Of a stretch of DNA of 64,000 nt, positions 1 through 11,500 are shown piece after piece. Position 1 is the first letter of the stretch. Each line of letters begins with the position of its first letter. The notes under the pieces are model-generated. The model did no database searches, was not told the DNA's origin, and was given only the letters and a program-made list of their open reading frames with translations. The position numbers and the translations under genes are program-made. This DNA comes from Mesostigma viride (Eukaryota; Streptophyta; Mesostigmatophyceae; Mesostigmatales; Mesostigmataceae), in contig RPFO01000436.1 in assembly GCA_009746045.1 (NCBI GenBank), forward strand, positions 2,429,953 through 2,493,952, given 5' to 3'.

Positions 1-3000
1 AACGGTAGCGCTTCCACTAACAGCACTAATACTAGTAATTCTAACGCTGGTGCGTCCAGCCCGGATGATAGCACAGGTGGCGGCGATAGTGCAGGGTATG
101 CCCAGGATGAGGTATCCCTCCCCTCGCTGCTCCTCTCATCGTTGGGTCCTAGGGTCAGCGCCTCACTGCCCCCCATGGCCGGCTGGCCTAGCCTCCAGCC
201 CCTCTCGCGCCCCTGCCAGGGGCCGCCCTGCGGGGATGCCTATGCTGCGCTGGGTCCCTGGAGCGTGTGTTCCGCCCGCTGCACCCCGCGCCCTCCTTAT
301 TCCGGGGCTGCTCTTGGTGGTGATGACCCTACGGCTGGCGGCGGCAGCGATGGTAGTGACGGCGACAGCAGTAGTGGGGTTGTCGGGGGCATGATGACAC
401 GCGCGGTCACGTGCCGCAACCGCACCAACGGGGCATCATCGACGTCATGCCCCTTTTTGGTTGGTACCGATGGGGTGGCCACGGGCGTCATAGTACAGAC
501 CAAGCGGTGCAACCTTGGCCCCTGCCTGGGCCCCGCCGGCCTGGGGCCCCCTGTGCTGCGTGTGGGGCCATGGGGTGCGTGCAGCGTGCCGTGTGGTGGC
601 GGCGAGGCGGCTCGCCGGGTCTGGTGCTCGCCCGCGGGTGACCCTGGGAGGGAGCTCCCATTGGGGGCGTGCAGGGTGGTGCCCGGTGGGGGAGGAGTAG
701 GAGGGACAGCGGGTGGAAATGGGGTAGATGTTGGTGGTGGGGAGGATGGGGATGGGTTGGGTGATGGCAATGAGGACGGGGGTTGGGGTGGGGGTGGGGG
801 TGGGGGTGGGGGTGGCGATGGTTCCGGCGCAGTTCTCGTGCGGGAGAGAAGCGTCGAGGGCTGGGACCGGGTACTTCCCGCCGTCACTGGGGGGTGCAAC
901 GCGGGGCGATGCCAGGTGTGCCTACCTGGCTGGTACAACGTGGTGGGGCCAGGTGGCGCGCCGCTGTTGGAGGAGGCTCCGCTGTGCGCGGAGAACGCTG
1001 CGTGCGTTGGCGGTCGTTGCTTTTGCGGCGGCGGGTTCCAGGGGCCCCTGTGCACGGTGCCCGCGACGCTGGTGTGCGGAGCGGAGGGCGTCGAGGCGGG
1101 TGCGGGTGGGGAGGATGGTGGGGTGGAAGGCGGGGAGGGGGAGGGGGAGGGGGAGGGGGTGGAAGGGGACGGGGGGGTTGATGGTGAGCCTGGGGGTATG
1201 GATGGGGAGGGCGACTTCAATGCGACCGTGATCGGGGACACGAATGAGACTAGTCTTGTAGGTAGCGATGGGACAGCTGGGGGCGGGAATGGGAGTCTCA
1301 TCGGAGATATAAACGGGGCAGTAACGGGAGACGGGAATGGGACTGTCACCCCAGAGACAAAGGGGGAAGTCATCCCAGAAATAAACGGGGTCGCATTGCC
1401 AGATACCCACGGGGTGGTCCTCGTCGGGCACGCCAACGGGACCATCCTCGAGGGCGATAGTGGGGGTGGCGTTCTCGGGATGGGCGGTGGCAGCGACGCA
1501 ATCACAGGTGGCGACGGTGAAGGGCGGGGCGGCGACAACGTGACAGATGCCAGTGCCGTGGTCGTCGATGCGGATGGCCGGTGCTGCCCGAGCGGGCTAT
1601 TGGATGTGGAGCGGCGGTGCTGCGTGGCGGCGGTCAGGAATCACATGGGCCGCAATGCCACTGGTGGCACTGGAGATGCCCCCGGGCAGGATGGTGGCGG
1701 GACCGATGGCATGGCGGACGGCAGCGGCTGGACGGTCACGGTAACGTTGGACAGAAGCGGCCGGTGTTGTCCCAGCGGCGTCTTGGATGCGTGTGGGGAG
1801 TGCGATGGGCCAGCGGTCGCGGTGGACGCCGACGGTGTCTGCTGTCCGACCGCGGTGGGGGAAAGCGGGCTATGCTGCCCACCAGTGGTCAGCAGCGTCT
1901 CTGACAGCAATAGCAGCAATAGCGGCAGTAATAGCAGCAATAGCGTTGATGGTGGCAGCAGTAGTAGTGATGGCAGTGAGTGGCTGCTCGCCCCCCACGT
2001 ACCGCTCCTCGACGACTGCAACGTCTGCGGGGGGGACTCCTCCTGTGATGCCAGGGTGACACTCGTCGTGGCGGCGGGGACAGGCGCCGCGGCCGCGCTG
2101 CTGACCTCCACGAATGAGACGAGCAGCAACGGGACCGGGGGCGCTGATTCTGGCACAGAGGAGGCGTCCGCTGCCCGGGCGGCCCTTGAGGCCTGGCTGC
2201 GGCGCGTGCTGTCCCCTTCCCTGTCCCTGGAGCCGTCCAGGGTGTCCCTGGAGGGCGTGCACCGGCCGCCCTACCTGGCGGGCGGGCTGGGCGTGGCCCG
2301 CCGGCGGCTGCTGTCGCTTGTGGAGGACGACCCTGCCTGGGTCCAGCAGGGGGGTGGGGCAGCAGGGGGGCGTGGCGTGGGGGTTGGAAGTATTTATGAT
2401 AGGGGCAAGAGGGGAGGACAGGAGGTGTTTGCAAACAACTTGGAAGGGGTCGCGGAGCATTGCGAAGCGGACACCGAGAAGAGAGGACACTGGGAAGGTG
2501 TCCACGAGGGGGCAGGGGGGGAAAAGGGGGATGGTGAACGCGGGGACTCGGACCCGCTGGAAAGACAGGAGAGAATGGGGGGGCGCCGAGTAGAAGTATC
2601 TCCCCTTGGGCGGGTGGGGCAGTCACGGCGACTGCAGGAAGTCTCGTCCGTGGCGGGTGGCAGCAACAGCAGCAGCAACGCTACAGTGACCATGCTGGTC
2701 ACTGTACGGCTGTCGTTCGCATCCCTGTTCGTGCAAGCTCCCTCCATGTTTACGGGCGGGTTGGTGGGTTTCTTGGAGGGGTTGGTGGTGGCAGGCAATT
2801 CTGGCGGAATGGTGCCGCCGCCACCCCCGCCACCATCGCCGCCACCACCATCGCTACCACCACCACCGCCACCGTCGCCACCACCAGGTTTGATTGCTGC
2901 GATCGGTACCGGCAGTAGTGGCAGCAATGTAGCGCAGGGGTCCACGCAGGGGGGGACACCCCCGTTTCGCCTACTAGATCTCTTCTCCGTCATCAAAGCC

Positions 3001-5628
3001 GGCACCTGCGGCAACGGTATCTGTGAGATAGGGGAGCAGTGCGTGGAGCTGCCGCCCTTTACATCATCGTCATCTTCATCACCACCCCCGCCACCCCCAC
3101 CATCAAGCTCGCCAGGCGGCAGGTCACAAACAGTACACCCCTTCACGCCATCGTGCTGCCCCACCGACTGCCCACTCGTCACGAGACCCTGCCCGTCGCC
3201 CTCAGGGAGTCTCCTGCCCTGCGGCGGCCGCGGCCGGTGCCTATCCTCTAGCGGCCAATGCGACTGCTTTGTAGGCCACACGGGGCCCCGCTGCGATGTC
3301 TGTGCAAAGGGGTTCATGCCTGCATACCCCCTCTCCCCACGCGGCGGCACACCAGGTGGCAGCTCGCCGCGCAGCGAGGCGGGCGGCAGCATCGGCAGCG
3401 GATCCTCCCCGCGCCCCCCTGCCGCCACCATGATGGCCCGCATCCCCCCGTGCATGCCTGCGCCAAGCATCCCTTTGCCCATCAGCCCGGGTCCGTGGCC
3501 TGGCACTGGGGGTGATGTGGTCGGGGAGGGGGGGGACATTGGCGGGGTGGATGGCAGCTGCCCCGGTTGCTGGACCAACCCAGGAGGAGGCATGATTCTC
3601 GGGTCAGGCGTCCCGATGTTTCCAAGGACCCCTGATTGGGCCCTCGCGCCACCCCCCGGCGCGCCGCCCGTGCCTGACACCGACAACAGGCGGCGCGGCG
3701 CACCCCTGGGCCGCACACTGGGCGTGTTCCTGGGGGTGCTGGGTGGGGTGGTCTCAATCCTTGTGGCGCTGGGGTACGCGGCCGTGGCGCGTTCGCGCGC
3801 CCACGGTTCCTCGGAGGCCAGGAGAGAGGCGGGGAGGCTCCGGCTGGCGCGCTCGTTTTTTAACCTGGCGTACGGGCTCGGGCGCAGCGGGTCGTCGGTT
3901 ACAGTTGCCAGCAACGCCAACGGGGGCCGGGCGAAGTCTTGGCCCAGGGGGCTCGCCGACAGTCTGTTCAGACCAAGGGGACCGCGGAGTGGGTCCGGGT
4001 CGAACAAGAAGGGGATGCCGTTGCAGGCGGCGGTCGGGCCGGGCATGGCGCTGTCGTTGTACAGTCAGGTGGACATGGAGGGCGGGTCGGCAGGGGTCTC
4101 AGGGACCATGACGGCGTCGGCGGTGCCGGCGGGGGATGGTGATGATGCGGGTCGTCAAGAGGAGGGGAGCGCGGGCGCCCGCGTCGCGAACGGGAACGGT
4201 CATGGGGCCGCGATCCTGGGTGGTGCCGACGATGGGGGGGTTGATAGGAATCCTGGAGCGGGCGGCACGGGGGAATTGGAGATGGGACCTGGAGGGGTCG
4301 CTCGCGGGCCAAGTGACCCCTCTGTCTCCCGGCAGCCGCACGACAAGGTTTCTCTAGAGCCCAGGTCGCTGACGCAGGTGCCCATCGTGGCAGTGGCCAG
4401 CAAGCCCCTGGGGGATCCAGGTGGCATATGGATGGACGGCCACTGGAACGCGAGCCGGGCCGGGAACGCGGGGCTCAGCCCACGCAGCTCGTATTCGACC
4501 CCCGGGTCGTTCAACTTCTACAGCAACGACAGCGACAGCCGCCACGCGGGCAGCGTCACTGGGAACTACATCGCGGGGGTGGACCGGTCAAGCGGTGGAG
4601 GGGGCCAGGGCAGGGCCGGGCCCGGCCCCGCAGTCAGCCCCGTGGATAACCCGCGGGTCGCCGATGACGATGCCTGGGAGGGTGAGGAGGAGGTGAGCAT
4701 CGGTCTTCCCCGTGCCAGCGCGCACGCCAGAGATGCGCCCTCGAAAGGCTGCCTCTATGGTGGCCAGGGCCCCGATGGGTACCGGTCTGGTGGGGATGCG
4801 TCGGCAGAGGCTGCCGCGGAGGCAGCAGCGGGGGTCCTCCTCTATGGTGGGGGAGGAGGAGGGGAAAAGGCCAGGGCCATGGGTAGAGCAGGCTCCTTTC
4901 GAGAGGGACAAAGTGTGGCAGGTGGAAGTGGCATCGTGCGGCCAGCAGCAGGCCGCCCCCGGTCCTCTGGGGAGGAGACCCTGGACCCGAGCTCCGGCGA
5001 GGCCGCCAGGGAGTTGGACGCCAGGGAGTCTCGGCCGTCGGTCTCCACGAGCCGGTCCCTGGCGACGACGAGTGCCCCGTCGGGGGCGTCGCTGGGTGCT
5101 GCCAGCCGCACGCTCCCACTGGTGCGGTTGCCGCCACTGATCGTGCACAGCAGCAGCATGAACGCAAGTAGTGCCGGGGGTGGCCGCGGGAGGAGCGGGG
5201 GTGGCCTGACCAGCCCCCTCGCGGTCGCGCCGTTGTTTGGGATGGGCAGCCCGTCGACCACGGTGGCGTCAAACACGACGCTCGAGGACCCGAACCGGCA
5301 GTTTGACTTCAGCGTGAACGCTGGTTTCGGGATCTACCGCACGGGGTCCGCGGGCATCGTCTCTGCGACGGCGCTCGGGTCGCCGTATCAGACGCCGACC
5401 GCAGCCGCGACTGGCAGTAGCCGGTGGAAGGAGGTGTATGGTGACGGCAGCAGCAGTTTCCAGAGGATCACAAGTGGGGGCCACATGGAGCGTGCGGGGA
5501 GCGGCAGCGCGGGGTGGGTGCCCCCCTGGCAGGAGGGCGGCATGTCGCGCGCGCCAAGCTTTGCGGCGGGGCAGCCGCCGTTGGAGGAGTTGGCGGGACA
5601 GGTGGCGGACCAGTACGGGCTGGATTGA
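1..5628 (+). CDS. Partial TSP1/EGF-like single-pass membrane protein, proline-rich (5' end outside window)
   Basis: The frame is open from base 1 to the TGA at 5626-5628 (1875 codons seen), so the gene starts upstream; no intron is needed. Residues are counted from base 1. Two thrombospondin-type-1-like motifs (GPWSVCSARC near 86, GPWGACSVPC near 190) are followed by a cysteine cluster resembling EGF modules (about 307-351), CCPSG repeats, a DDCNVCGGDSSC segment, a proline/serine tract of PPPSPPP type (about 938-962), and a second EGF/laminin-like module ending CDCFVGHTGPRCDVC (about 1064-1102). One hydrophobic helix (about 1240-1262, followed by ARSR) predicts a single membrane span; about 610 low-complexity residues follow, with no recognisable catalytic domain. 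Many N-x-S/T sites lie on the extracellular side. By family analogy it is a surface adhesion or wall-attached protein; the ligand is unknown. The proline-rich tract recalls volvocine hydroxyproline-rich glycoproteins, but that is inference. Confidence 0.75.
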   Translation, partial: NGSASTNSTNTSNSNAGASSPDDSTGGGDSAGYAQDEVSLPSLLLSSLGPRVSASLPPMAGWPSLQPLSRPCQGPPCGDAYAALGPWSVCSARCTPRPPYSGAALGGDDPTAGGGSDGSDGDSSSGVVGGMMTRAVTCRNRTNGASSTSCPFLVGTDGVATGVIVQTKRCNLGPCLGPAGLGPPVLRVGPWGACSVPCGGGEAARRVWCSPAGDPGRELPLGACRVVPGGGGVGGTAGGNGVDVGGGEDGDGLGDGNEDGGWGGGGGGGGGGDGSGAVLVRERSVEGWDRVLPAVTGGCNAGRCQVCLPGWYNVVGPGGAPLLEEAPLCAENAACVGGRCFCGGGFQGPLCTVPATLVCGAEGVEAGAGGEDGGVEGGEGEGEGEGVEGDGGVDGEPGGMDGEGDFNATVIGDTNETSLVGSDGTAGGGNGSLIGDINGAVTGDGNGTVTPETKGEVIPEINGVALPDTHGVVLVGHANGTILEGDSGGGVLGMGGGSDAITGGDGEGRGGDNVTDASAVVVDADGRCCPSGLLDVERRCCVAAVRNHMGRNATGGTGDAPGQDGGGTDGMADGSGWTVTVTLDRSGRCCPSGVLDACGECDGPAVAVDADGVCCPTAVGESGLCCPPVVSSVSDSNSSNSGSNSSNSVDGGSSSSDGSEWLLAPHVPLLDDCNVCGGDSSCDARVTLVVAAGTGAAAALLTSTNETSSNGTGGADSGTEEASAARAALEAWLRRVLSPSLSLEPSRVSLEGVHRPPYLAGGLGVARRRLLSLVEDDPAWVQQGGGAAGGRGVGVGSIYDRGKRGGQEVFANNLEGVAEHCEADTEKRGHWEGVHEGAGGEKGDGERGDSDPLERQERMGGRRVEVSPLGRVGQSRRLQEVSSVAGGSNSSSNATVTMLVTVRLSFASLFVQAPSMFTGGLVGFLEGLVVAGNSGGMVPPPPPPPSPPPPSLPPPPPPSPPPGLIAAIGTGSSGSNVAQGSTQGGTPPFRLLDLFSVIKAGTCGNGICEIGEQCVELPPFTSSSSSSPPPPPPPSSSPGGRSQTVHPFTPSCCPTDCPLVTRPCPSPSGSLLPCGGRGRCLSSSGQCDCFVGHTGPRCDVCAKGFMPAYPLSPRGGTPGGSSPRSEAGGSIGSGSSPRPPAATMMARIPPCMPAPSIPLPISPGPWPGTGGDVVGEGGDIGGVDGSCPGCWTNPGGGMILGSGVPMFPRTPDWALAPPPGAPPVPDTDNRRRGAPLGRTLGVFLGVLGGVVSILVALGYAAVARSRAHGSSEARREAGRLRLARSFFNLAYGLGRSGSSVTVASNANGGRAKSWPRGLADSLFRPRGPRSGSGSNKKGMPLQAAVGPGMALSLYSQVDMEGGSAGVSGTMTASAVPAGDGDDAGRQEEGSAGARVANGNGHGAAILGGADDGGVDRNPGAGGTGELEMGPGGVARGPSDPSVSRQPHDKVSLEPRSLTQVPIVAVASKPLGDPGGIWMDGHWNASRAGNAGLSPRSSYSTPGSFNFYSNDSDSRHAGSVTGNYIAGVDRSSGGGGQGRAGPGPAVSPVDNPRVADDDAWEGEEEVSIGLPRASAHARDAPSKGCLYGGQGPDGYRSGGDASAEAAAEAAAGVLLYGGGGGGEKARAMGRAGSFREGQSVAGGSGIVRPAAGRPRSSGEETLDPSSGEAARELDARESRPSVSTSRSLATTSAPSGASLGAASRTLPLVRLPPLIVHSSSMNASSAGGGRGRSGGGLTSPLAVAPLFGMGSPSTTVASNTTLEDPNRQFDFSVNAGFGIYRTGSAGIVSATALGSPYQTPTAAATGSSRWKEVYGDGSSSFQRITSGGHMERAGSGSAGWVPPWQEGGMSRAPSFAAGQPPLEELAGQVADQYGLD

Positions 5629-5696
5629 TCAAGAGCCAGTTTGGGATGGGTGGGTGGTACAGCTGGCGGGCCAGGTGGGCTGGCTCACCAGTATGA

Positions 5697-5742
5697 TCCG
5701 TGACTCCCCAACGGGAGCACGAGTTTAATTAATTAATTAATT
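5697..5742 (+). repeat. L1-like retrotransposon 3' end: hairpin plus (TTAA)n tail
   Basis: A CTCCC-CAAC-GGGAG hairpin at 5704-5718 is followed by GCACGAGT and about 20 bp of (TTAA)n. The same arrangement occurs inverted at 18641-18700 and 47830-47880, and in variant form at 7565-7602 and 35566-35934. It is read as the 3' terminus of a strongly 5'-truncated retroelement inserted just downstream of the membrane-protein gene. Confidence 0.6.
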
Positions 5743-6199
5743 ACTTTATGGGCTGGACGAATTAAGAGCCTGTATGGGCTGGATCGAACCAGAAACCATG
5801 TGCCTACGTATAGGAATTAGTTGGCAAGCCAGTACAGGATTGATTCGAGACACACCTAGGTATTGTGAAATAGTAACCTGTCATTTATGGGAAACCAGGT
5901 GGCGACCAGTGCAGGCTTCGTCAATCAGCACAGTGTATGGGCCTGCCATGCCTGCCGCAGCTAGCCGGTTGTTTGTTTGATCAAGAATGGTTTTGAAGAG
6001 CGAGATGGTCATGTTGTGAGTTGTTAATTGATGGAGTTCCCGCCGCGGGGGCTTCTGCATGGGAAGAGCGCTTTTTTTGGCAATATGTGATCTCCCTTGG
6101 CCAGTGAGCGGGAATGTGGAGTGCTCATTCATTGTGTGCTACTATGTTTGGCTAGACAGCCCAACGATGTTAATCAAACATTGGCATATGCGAGACAAG
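5743..6199. other. Intergenic, no feature seen
   Basis: About 450 bp of moderate GC with only short unsupported ORFs. Part may be the 3' flank of the membrane-protein gene. Confidence 0.4.
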
Positions 6200-6280
6200 A
6201 AAAGATAACGGCAGGCTCGAGCTACCATGGTCCGGATTCTCCCGATTTCTGGCGCCTGCGCTGGTTGTCTCCTTGATAGT
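6200..6280 (+). repeat. Dispersed short repeat (GAGACAACC family), partial
   Basis: It carries the family core: AAGATAACGGCAGGCTCG, then GGTCCGGATTCTC, then GCGCTGGTTGTCTCC. The core recurs at 7163, 21546, 33684 and 61737 on this strand and inverted at 37206 and 63593. Only the last 80 bp of the roughly 175 bp unit is present. Confidence 0.6.
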
Positions 6281-6439
6281 AATCAAAATCTCATCAAATG
6301 CCTAGTTTCATCGCCAACTTTGTCAACTTTTGTGATGGTGTATGTGGGCTTCTGGGTGCCCTCCGCACTGGCGTATATATTCTAGTTGTGGCCCGTACAT
6401 GTATATTAGAGATTGCCCAGCGAACAGCCACCAATGATG

Positions 6440-7075
6440 GCTGCCCAACCTGCCGGTAGGGCCAGCAATGACCTCTCGAACGAGCCTCCTGGGTGGCCGG
6501 ACCTGTTCAAGAGCGGCCAGGCAAGCTCTACCACCACCGCGCCATCACCACCAAGCTCCAGGAGCTGGAAGACAAGCGCAGCGAGGCCGCGCTGACCGCG
6601 ACGTACCGCCACCGCCGCTGGTTCATCCTCAGGCGCTTCGACATGCAGCCAGGGGAGACCCCAGATTCTCTTCTCGGCGACCTCTGAGATGAACGAGCTC
6701 TTGGCTCGCATGGAAATTAAGGCAATGCAGCTGGGGCGAGCCTACCGCCTGCCCCATCGACTTCGCCCCATCGACGGATCCGACAGGACAATTAAGGATG
6801 CGCCCCCCCCCCACCATGCAGTGGTCCTCACCTTCAGCGACATCGCAGCCCGAGTAACTCGGTTCCTCTCTCGCCGCAAGAAGCTGGTGACTACCCCCTG
6901 GTCGCTTGACGACGACCTGACGCCGGCCCAGCAGCAGCAGCGCCGCGACCAGTGGCCCGACTACGTACGTACATCCGCCTCAATAAACTAGACCATCCCC
7001 GAGAAGCCCATAGTGTACTGCTTGGCAGGGCGGGGACCTTTACGTCAACAACAAACAGCATTAATTTTAGGTGAA
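6440..7075 (+). pseudogene. L1-like ORF1 protein remnant (copy 4), frameshifted
   Basis: Around 6493-6687 the translation gives a coiled-coil-like stretch (AITTKLQELEDKRSEAAL) and then an RRM-like start (WFILRRFDMQPGET). It continues after frame changes to a segment ending SLDDDLTPAQQQQRRDQWP (about 6900-6960) and a degraded VYW...GDLYV. The order coiled coil, RRM and C-terminal domain with a D-L-T...RR signature is that of L1 ORF1p (Transposase_22 type), an RNA-binding chaperone. Stops and frameshifts make it non-functional. Copies exist at 8052-14651 (-) and 34370-35162 (+). Confidence 0.6.
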
Positions 7076-7162
7076 TTGAAGCTAGTTGTAGATGGGGGCC
7101 ATCGATAATAACTGGAAAGCTTAGTTTGCATTACAGCACTCAGAATGATTAGCATATAACAA

Positions 7163-7222
7163 GACAATGGTCCGGATTCTCCCGAATTTCTAGCCCATGC
7201 GCTGGTTGTCTCCTTGATAATG
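7163..7222 (+). repeat. Dispersed short repeat (GAGACAACC family), fragment
   Basis: The last 60 bp of the family: AATGGTCCGGATTCTC, a diverged middle, then GCGCTGGTTGTCTCC. Confidence 0.5.
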
Positions 7223-7306
7223 CGACAATAGCAGATATTAATTAGCTCAGCTGGTTCTTAGCTCATGCAGCTGACTGGCTTTGCTATTAATTATTTAAGT
7301 AAACTC

Positions 7307-7566
7307 GGATGGATGGATGGATGGATGGATGGATGGATGGATGGATGGATGGATGGATGGATGGATGGATGGATGGATGGATGGATGGATGGATGGATGG
7401 ATGGATGGATGGATGGATGGATGGATGGATGGATGGATGGATGGATGGATGGATGGATGGATGGATGGATGGATGGATGGATGGATGGATGGATGGATGG
7501 ATGGATGGATGGATGGATGGATGGATGGATGGATGGATGGATGGATGGATGGATGGATGGATGGAT
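7307..7566 (+). repeat. (GGAT)n array, block 1
   Basis: About 65 uninterrupted GGAT units. The left edge follows AGTAAACTC; the right edge runs into the (TTAA)n tail of the L1-like element at 7567. ORFs repeating MDGW across the array are simple-repeat artefacts. Confidence 0.98.
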
Positions 7567-8527
7567 TAATTAATTAATTAATTAAAATCATAGCTCCGTT
7601 GGGAGCATATGTAACACATAGCCCTGAGAAAGGGGCATCTATGGGTTTGTAATACAATCAGGGCTACAACCTGCAGGTGGAGGATGTACAACTGTCACCT
7701 GCTCTGGGTGCACAAGGTGCACCTGCACCGCCATGATGGTTCATGCCTCCTTAACAAGCACAGGCACCCAGGGGGGCTTGAGGAGAGGGCCTAGAAGGCC
7801 TGCATGACATATGGGGTGGAGTGTATGTGGCTAGGCTATAGCTGGTGTACACATGGCATCTCAGCAGAGAGTAACTCCCTGCATAGGCATCGCATGGCTA
7901 AATTCTTAATGCATCATCCATGGGAGGTCCAATTGTAGGCTGGGCGCGGCTAGATACTGAAAGCATCATCCATGGGGGCCATTATGGGCGCACATGCGCG
8001 TGGGCCACTTGCAAGGCTAAGCCTATCTAATCTACACTACTGGTATATTCCCTAGCCTGGAGTGGCAGGAGGGGCCTGCCAGGGCTTGTGGTCAACGTGG
8101 ATGACCGCCCCCCTCCAGTATACCGGCTTCCCCCCTGCACGCTGCCGGAGCTGAAGGTCGGTCGGCCATAGCTCGCGTCGCCGCTGTTGCTGGGCCAAGG
8201 TCAAGTCGTCGTCCAGCGTGAAGCGAGTCTCCGAGAGCTTCTTGCGGCATTTAACCCGTGTTTTTTTACAACGCGATACATCGCGTTGTAGGGTTAGAAC
8301 GCGATGTATCGCGTTGTAATCTGACACGTGGCAAACCTATTAAACATGCGATTTTTGGTCTGAAACTTTCAAGACAGGTCAGAAACATCTCATAGAATTC
8401 AAGAAAAAATCCTGGTATTTTTGGTATTTTTTTTGTGACAGCTGCAAACAAATATGTACCACTGAAATCAGGCATTTTCGCGGGACGAAGGTGAAGACGA
8501 CGGACGGCGATGGCGGCAGGTAGATCT

Positions 8528-11500
8528 CACTCTGGGCTCCAACACAGCTAAAAAGGGGGGAAAAAGGGGGGAAAAACGTGAAAAAGGGGTGAATTTTTAG
8601 CCCCTTGGATAAAAAGGGGTGAAAATTTCTCCTTGGGAGGTGAATTTTTCACCCCTTTTTCCACCATGGGGTAAAATTTTTAGCCCCCCGGATAAAAAGA
8701 GGTGAAAATTTCTCCTTGGGGGGGTGAAATTTTCACCCCTTATTCCACCGTGGGGATAAATTTTTTTCCCACAATTTACCCCCAGGTCATCCAGCTGGAA
8801 GCATTAACATCTTGCGTTCGTTGCCTTCGGGATACTAGTGTCGTTCGAGTCCGTTTTTCTTTCCGTACGTTGCACCGTTTACTACGAGGCACAAAAAGTA
8901 CGGTTCGAAGCACAGATGTGTACCGCGCCGATTTCAAAATTTGGGAAGGGGTTGTTACCTCCAAAGAAAGACGTTAAAAGACCAGGGGCAGGAATGGCGG
9001 TCGGCGGACACGGAACTGACGAAAGCCATGAATGGCGACGGGCGGAAACATTATCGCCGCTGGCCAGTACGCCAGCGCTTGTGACAGTGCTGGCTCGGGA
9101 CAAGATAGGGTTGACATGGCAGAATTCGTCTGGCAGGAATGGTGGACTGTTAAGGTCGGGAAAAGAAGGATTGCCGGTGCCAGCGGAAAACTCTCAGCGA
9201 AGTTCAGAGAGTTTCCACATAGAGTTTAGATGAAGATCCGTAACCGAGTGTGCCTGGAGAAATTCGATGTTATTCGGGTTGTTTTTTCAATGCGGCCTGG
9301 CAGTTTGTCAAGAATTGCTCAAATGAGCTAATGATGGTGATTCCCACAACGTACACAGTGCCTCTTGTTAGGTAGCTAGGACGTCAGCCGCGGTTGTGTT
9401 TCCACGACAGCACCGACGAGGAGCCAATCCTGGAGGCTTCTCCTGAATCCGGCAGTATGCAGGGGTAGCAATTCAAGAGAACGCGAGCGGTAAATGGAGC
9501 GATGAGCTGCAGTGCAGACCGCATGGCAGCAGGGGTGGCAGCGAGAACCGCACTAGAAGCGGTTCTAGTAGCGACGACATGTGAGTGACATTGGTAACGG
9601 AGAATAAGCAGAGCGAGATTCTGGAGCTATCCAAAACCTACAAGGCCGTCATGGACAGGCTGTGATCGAAGAGGAATGGAGCTGGGAAAATGAGCAACGG
9701 CGTAGCTGAGCAAGGATACTTATGAGAATGGCTTGGCAGGTTGCATTGGAAGGCCCATAGACCGCAAAAGCGGCATTCTGAGCAAAAGCTGGTTTCTTAG
9801 TATAGCATGAACTCTGAATTCTTGATTTCTTTTCCTCTTACATGCGTGGTCAATGTCATGAAGATGACCATCATGAAGTACCGTCCTGGGCATTTTCGTG
9901 CGTACGTGCCCGTTTGTTGTCAAAGCACGTCCATGCAGACCTGAATCCCATGCAGGCCCCAAGCGTCAATTGCGGCTATCTTTGCAAAGGAAAAGCATCT
10001 AGACGTTTTCTGATGAAGCCAGTAAGGTCAAATGTTTCATGGTGCTTGCTCATAAGCCACATAGTTGATTAGATACTAACTTGGTTGGTCCATGCGTGAG
10101 TATGTGCGTGTTGTCATCAGTTTGCTACCTACTTTTTAATTACCTTACCTACTTTCTAGCTTTGTTATTGAAGTTATTTCCTTAATTTTGCACTGTACTT
10201 CATTCCTCACATCACCACTATTCTTTCTCCCCTTTTCAATCGCAACAGGAGGGACGGAGTGTTATCTTCTCCGCGGCCATGAGGTTGTCCCTTCTGCGTG
10301 GTAAGTGTCATAAAGTTGATTAGTCCCTTGGTCCCTCACTTGCTCCTTGCTTCCTTGCATGCTTGCTTGCTTGCTTGCTGAGTTTGATGAACCCCTTGCT
10401 TCCTTGCATGCTTGTTTCCGTCTTTGCCTGCTTGCTTGCTTCTTTGCGTGGTTGCTTTCTTCCTTGATTAGGCCCTTGCTTCGTTGTATAGTCGCTTGCT
10501 GAATTTGATTAGTTCCTTGCTTTATTCCCTTGCTTCATTGCATGCGTGCTTCCTGAGTGTAATTTGTCCCTTGCTTCCTTGGTTAGTCCAATGCTTCCTT
10601 TGTAAGCCACTCTTCCTTGCATGCTTGCTGAATGTAATTAGTGCCTTGCTTCCTTTGTTGGGCCCTTGCTTCCTTTGTTAGCCACTCTCTTCCTTGCGCG
10701 CATATACGCTTGCTTGCTGAATTTAATTCGTCCCGCTTCCTTTGTTAGGCCGTTGCTACCTTTGTTAGCCACTCTTCCTGGCATGCTTGCAATTGCTTGC
10801 TTGCTGAATTTAATTAGTGCCTTGCTTCCTTTGTTAGACCCTTGCTTGACCTTTGTTAGTCCCTTGCTTCCTTTATTAGCCACTCTTCCTTGCATGCTTG
10901 CAATTGCTTGCTTGCTGAATTTAATTAGTGCCTTGCTTCCTTTGTTAGACCCTTGCTTGACCTTTGTTAGTCCCTTGCTTCCTTTGTTAGCCACTCTTCC
11001 TTGCATGCTTGCAATTGCTTGCTTGCTGAATTTAATTAGTGCCTTGCTTCCTTTGTTAGACCCTTGCTTGACCTTTGTTAGTCCCTTGCTTCCTTTGTCA
11101 GTCCCTTGCTTCCTTTGTTACCCACTCTTCCTTCAATGCTTGCAATTGCTTGCTTGCTGAATTTCACTAGTGCCTTGCTTCCTTTGTTAGACCCTTGCTT
11201 GACCTTTGTTAGTCCCTTGCTTCCTTTGTTAGCCACTCTTCCTTGCATGCTTCCAGTTGCTTGCTTGCTGAATATAATTAGTCCCTTCCTTCCTTTGATA
11301 CGACCTTGCCTACTTGGTTAGGCCGTTGCTTCCCTGCATGCTAGAGAACTTCATGAATTGAAACAGGCCCCTGTTAAGTGAGACAACTAACTTGTTGATT
11401 AGTCCTTGCTGCCTCGCGTGGTTGCTTGGTTAGGCCCTTGCTTCCTTTGCTAGGCCCTTGCTTCCTTTGCTAGGCCCTTGCTTCCTTTGTTAGCCACTCT

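Noticed and set aside
297-4046. Long minus-strand ORFs opposite the membrane-protein gene (413 and 550 codons)
   Set aside because: Shadows of a GC-rich coding strand; proline/serine-rich without domains, while the plus frame shows organised cysteine modules and a membrane span.
10638-11321. Repetitive ORFs such as KGSKGLTKVKQGSNKG on both strands
   Set aside because: Translation of the 111-bp tandem repeat inside the CACTA-like element; both strands are equally open.
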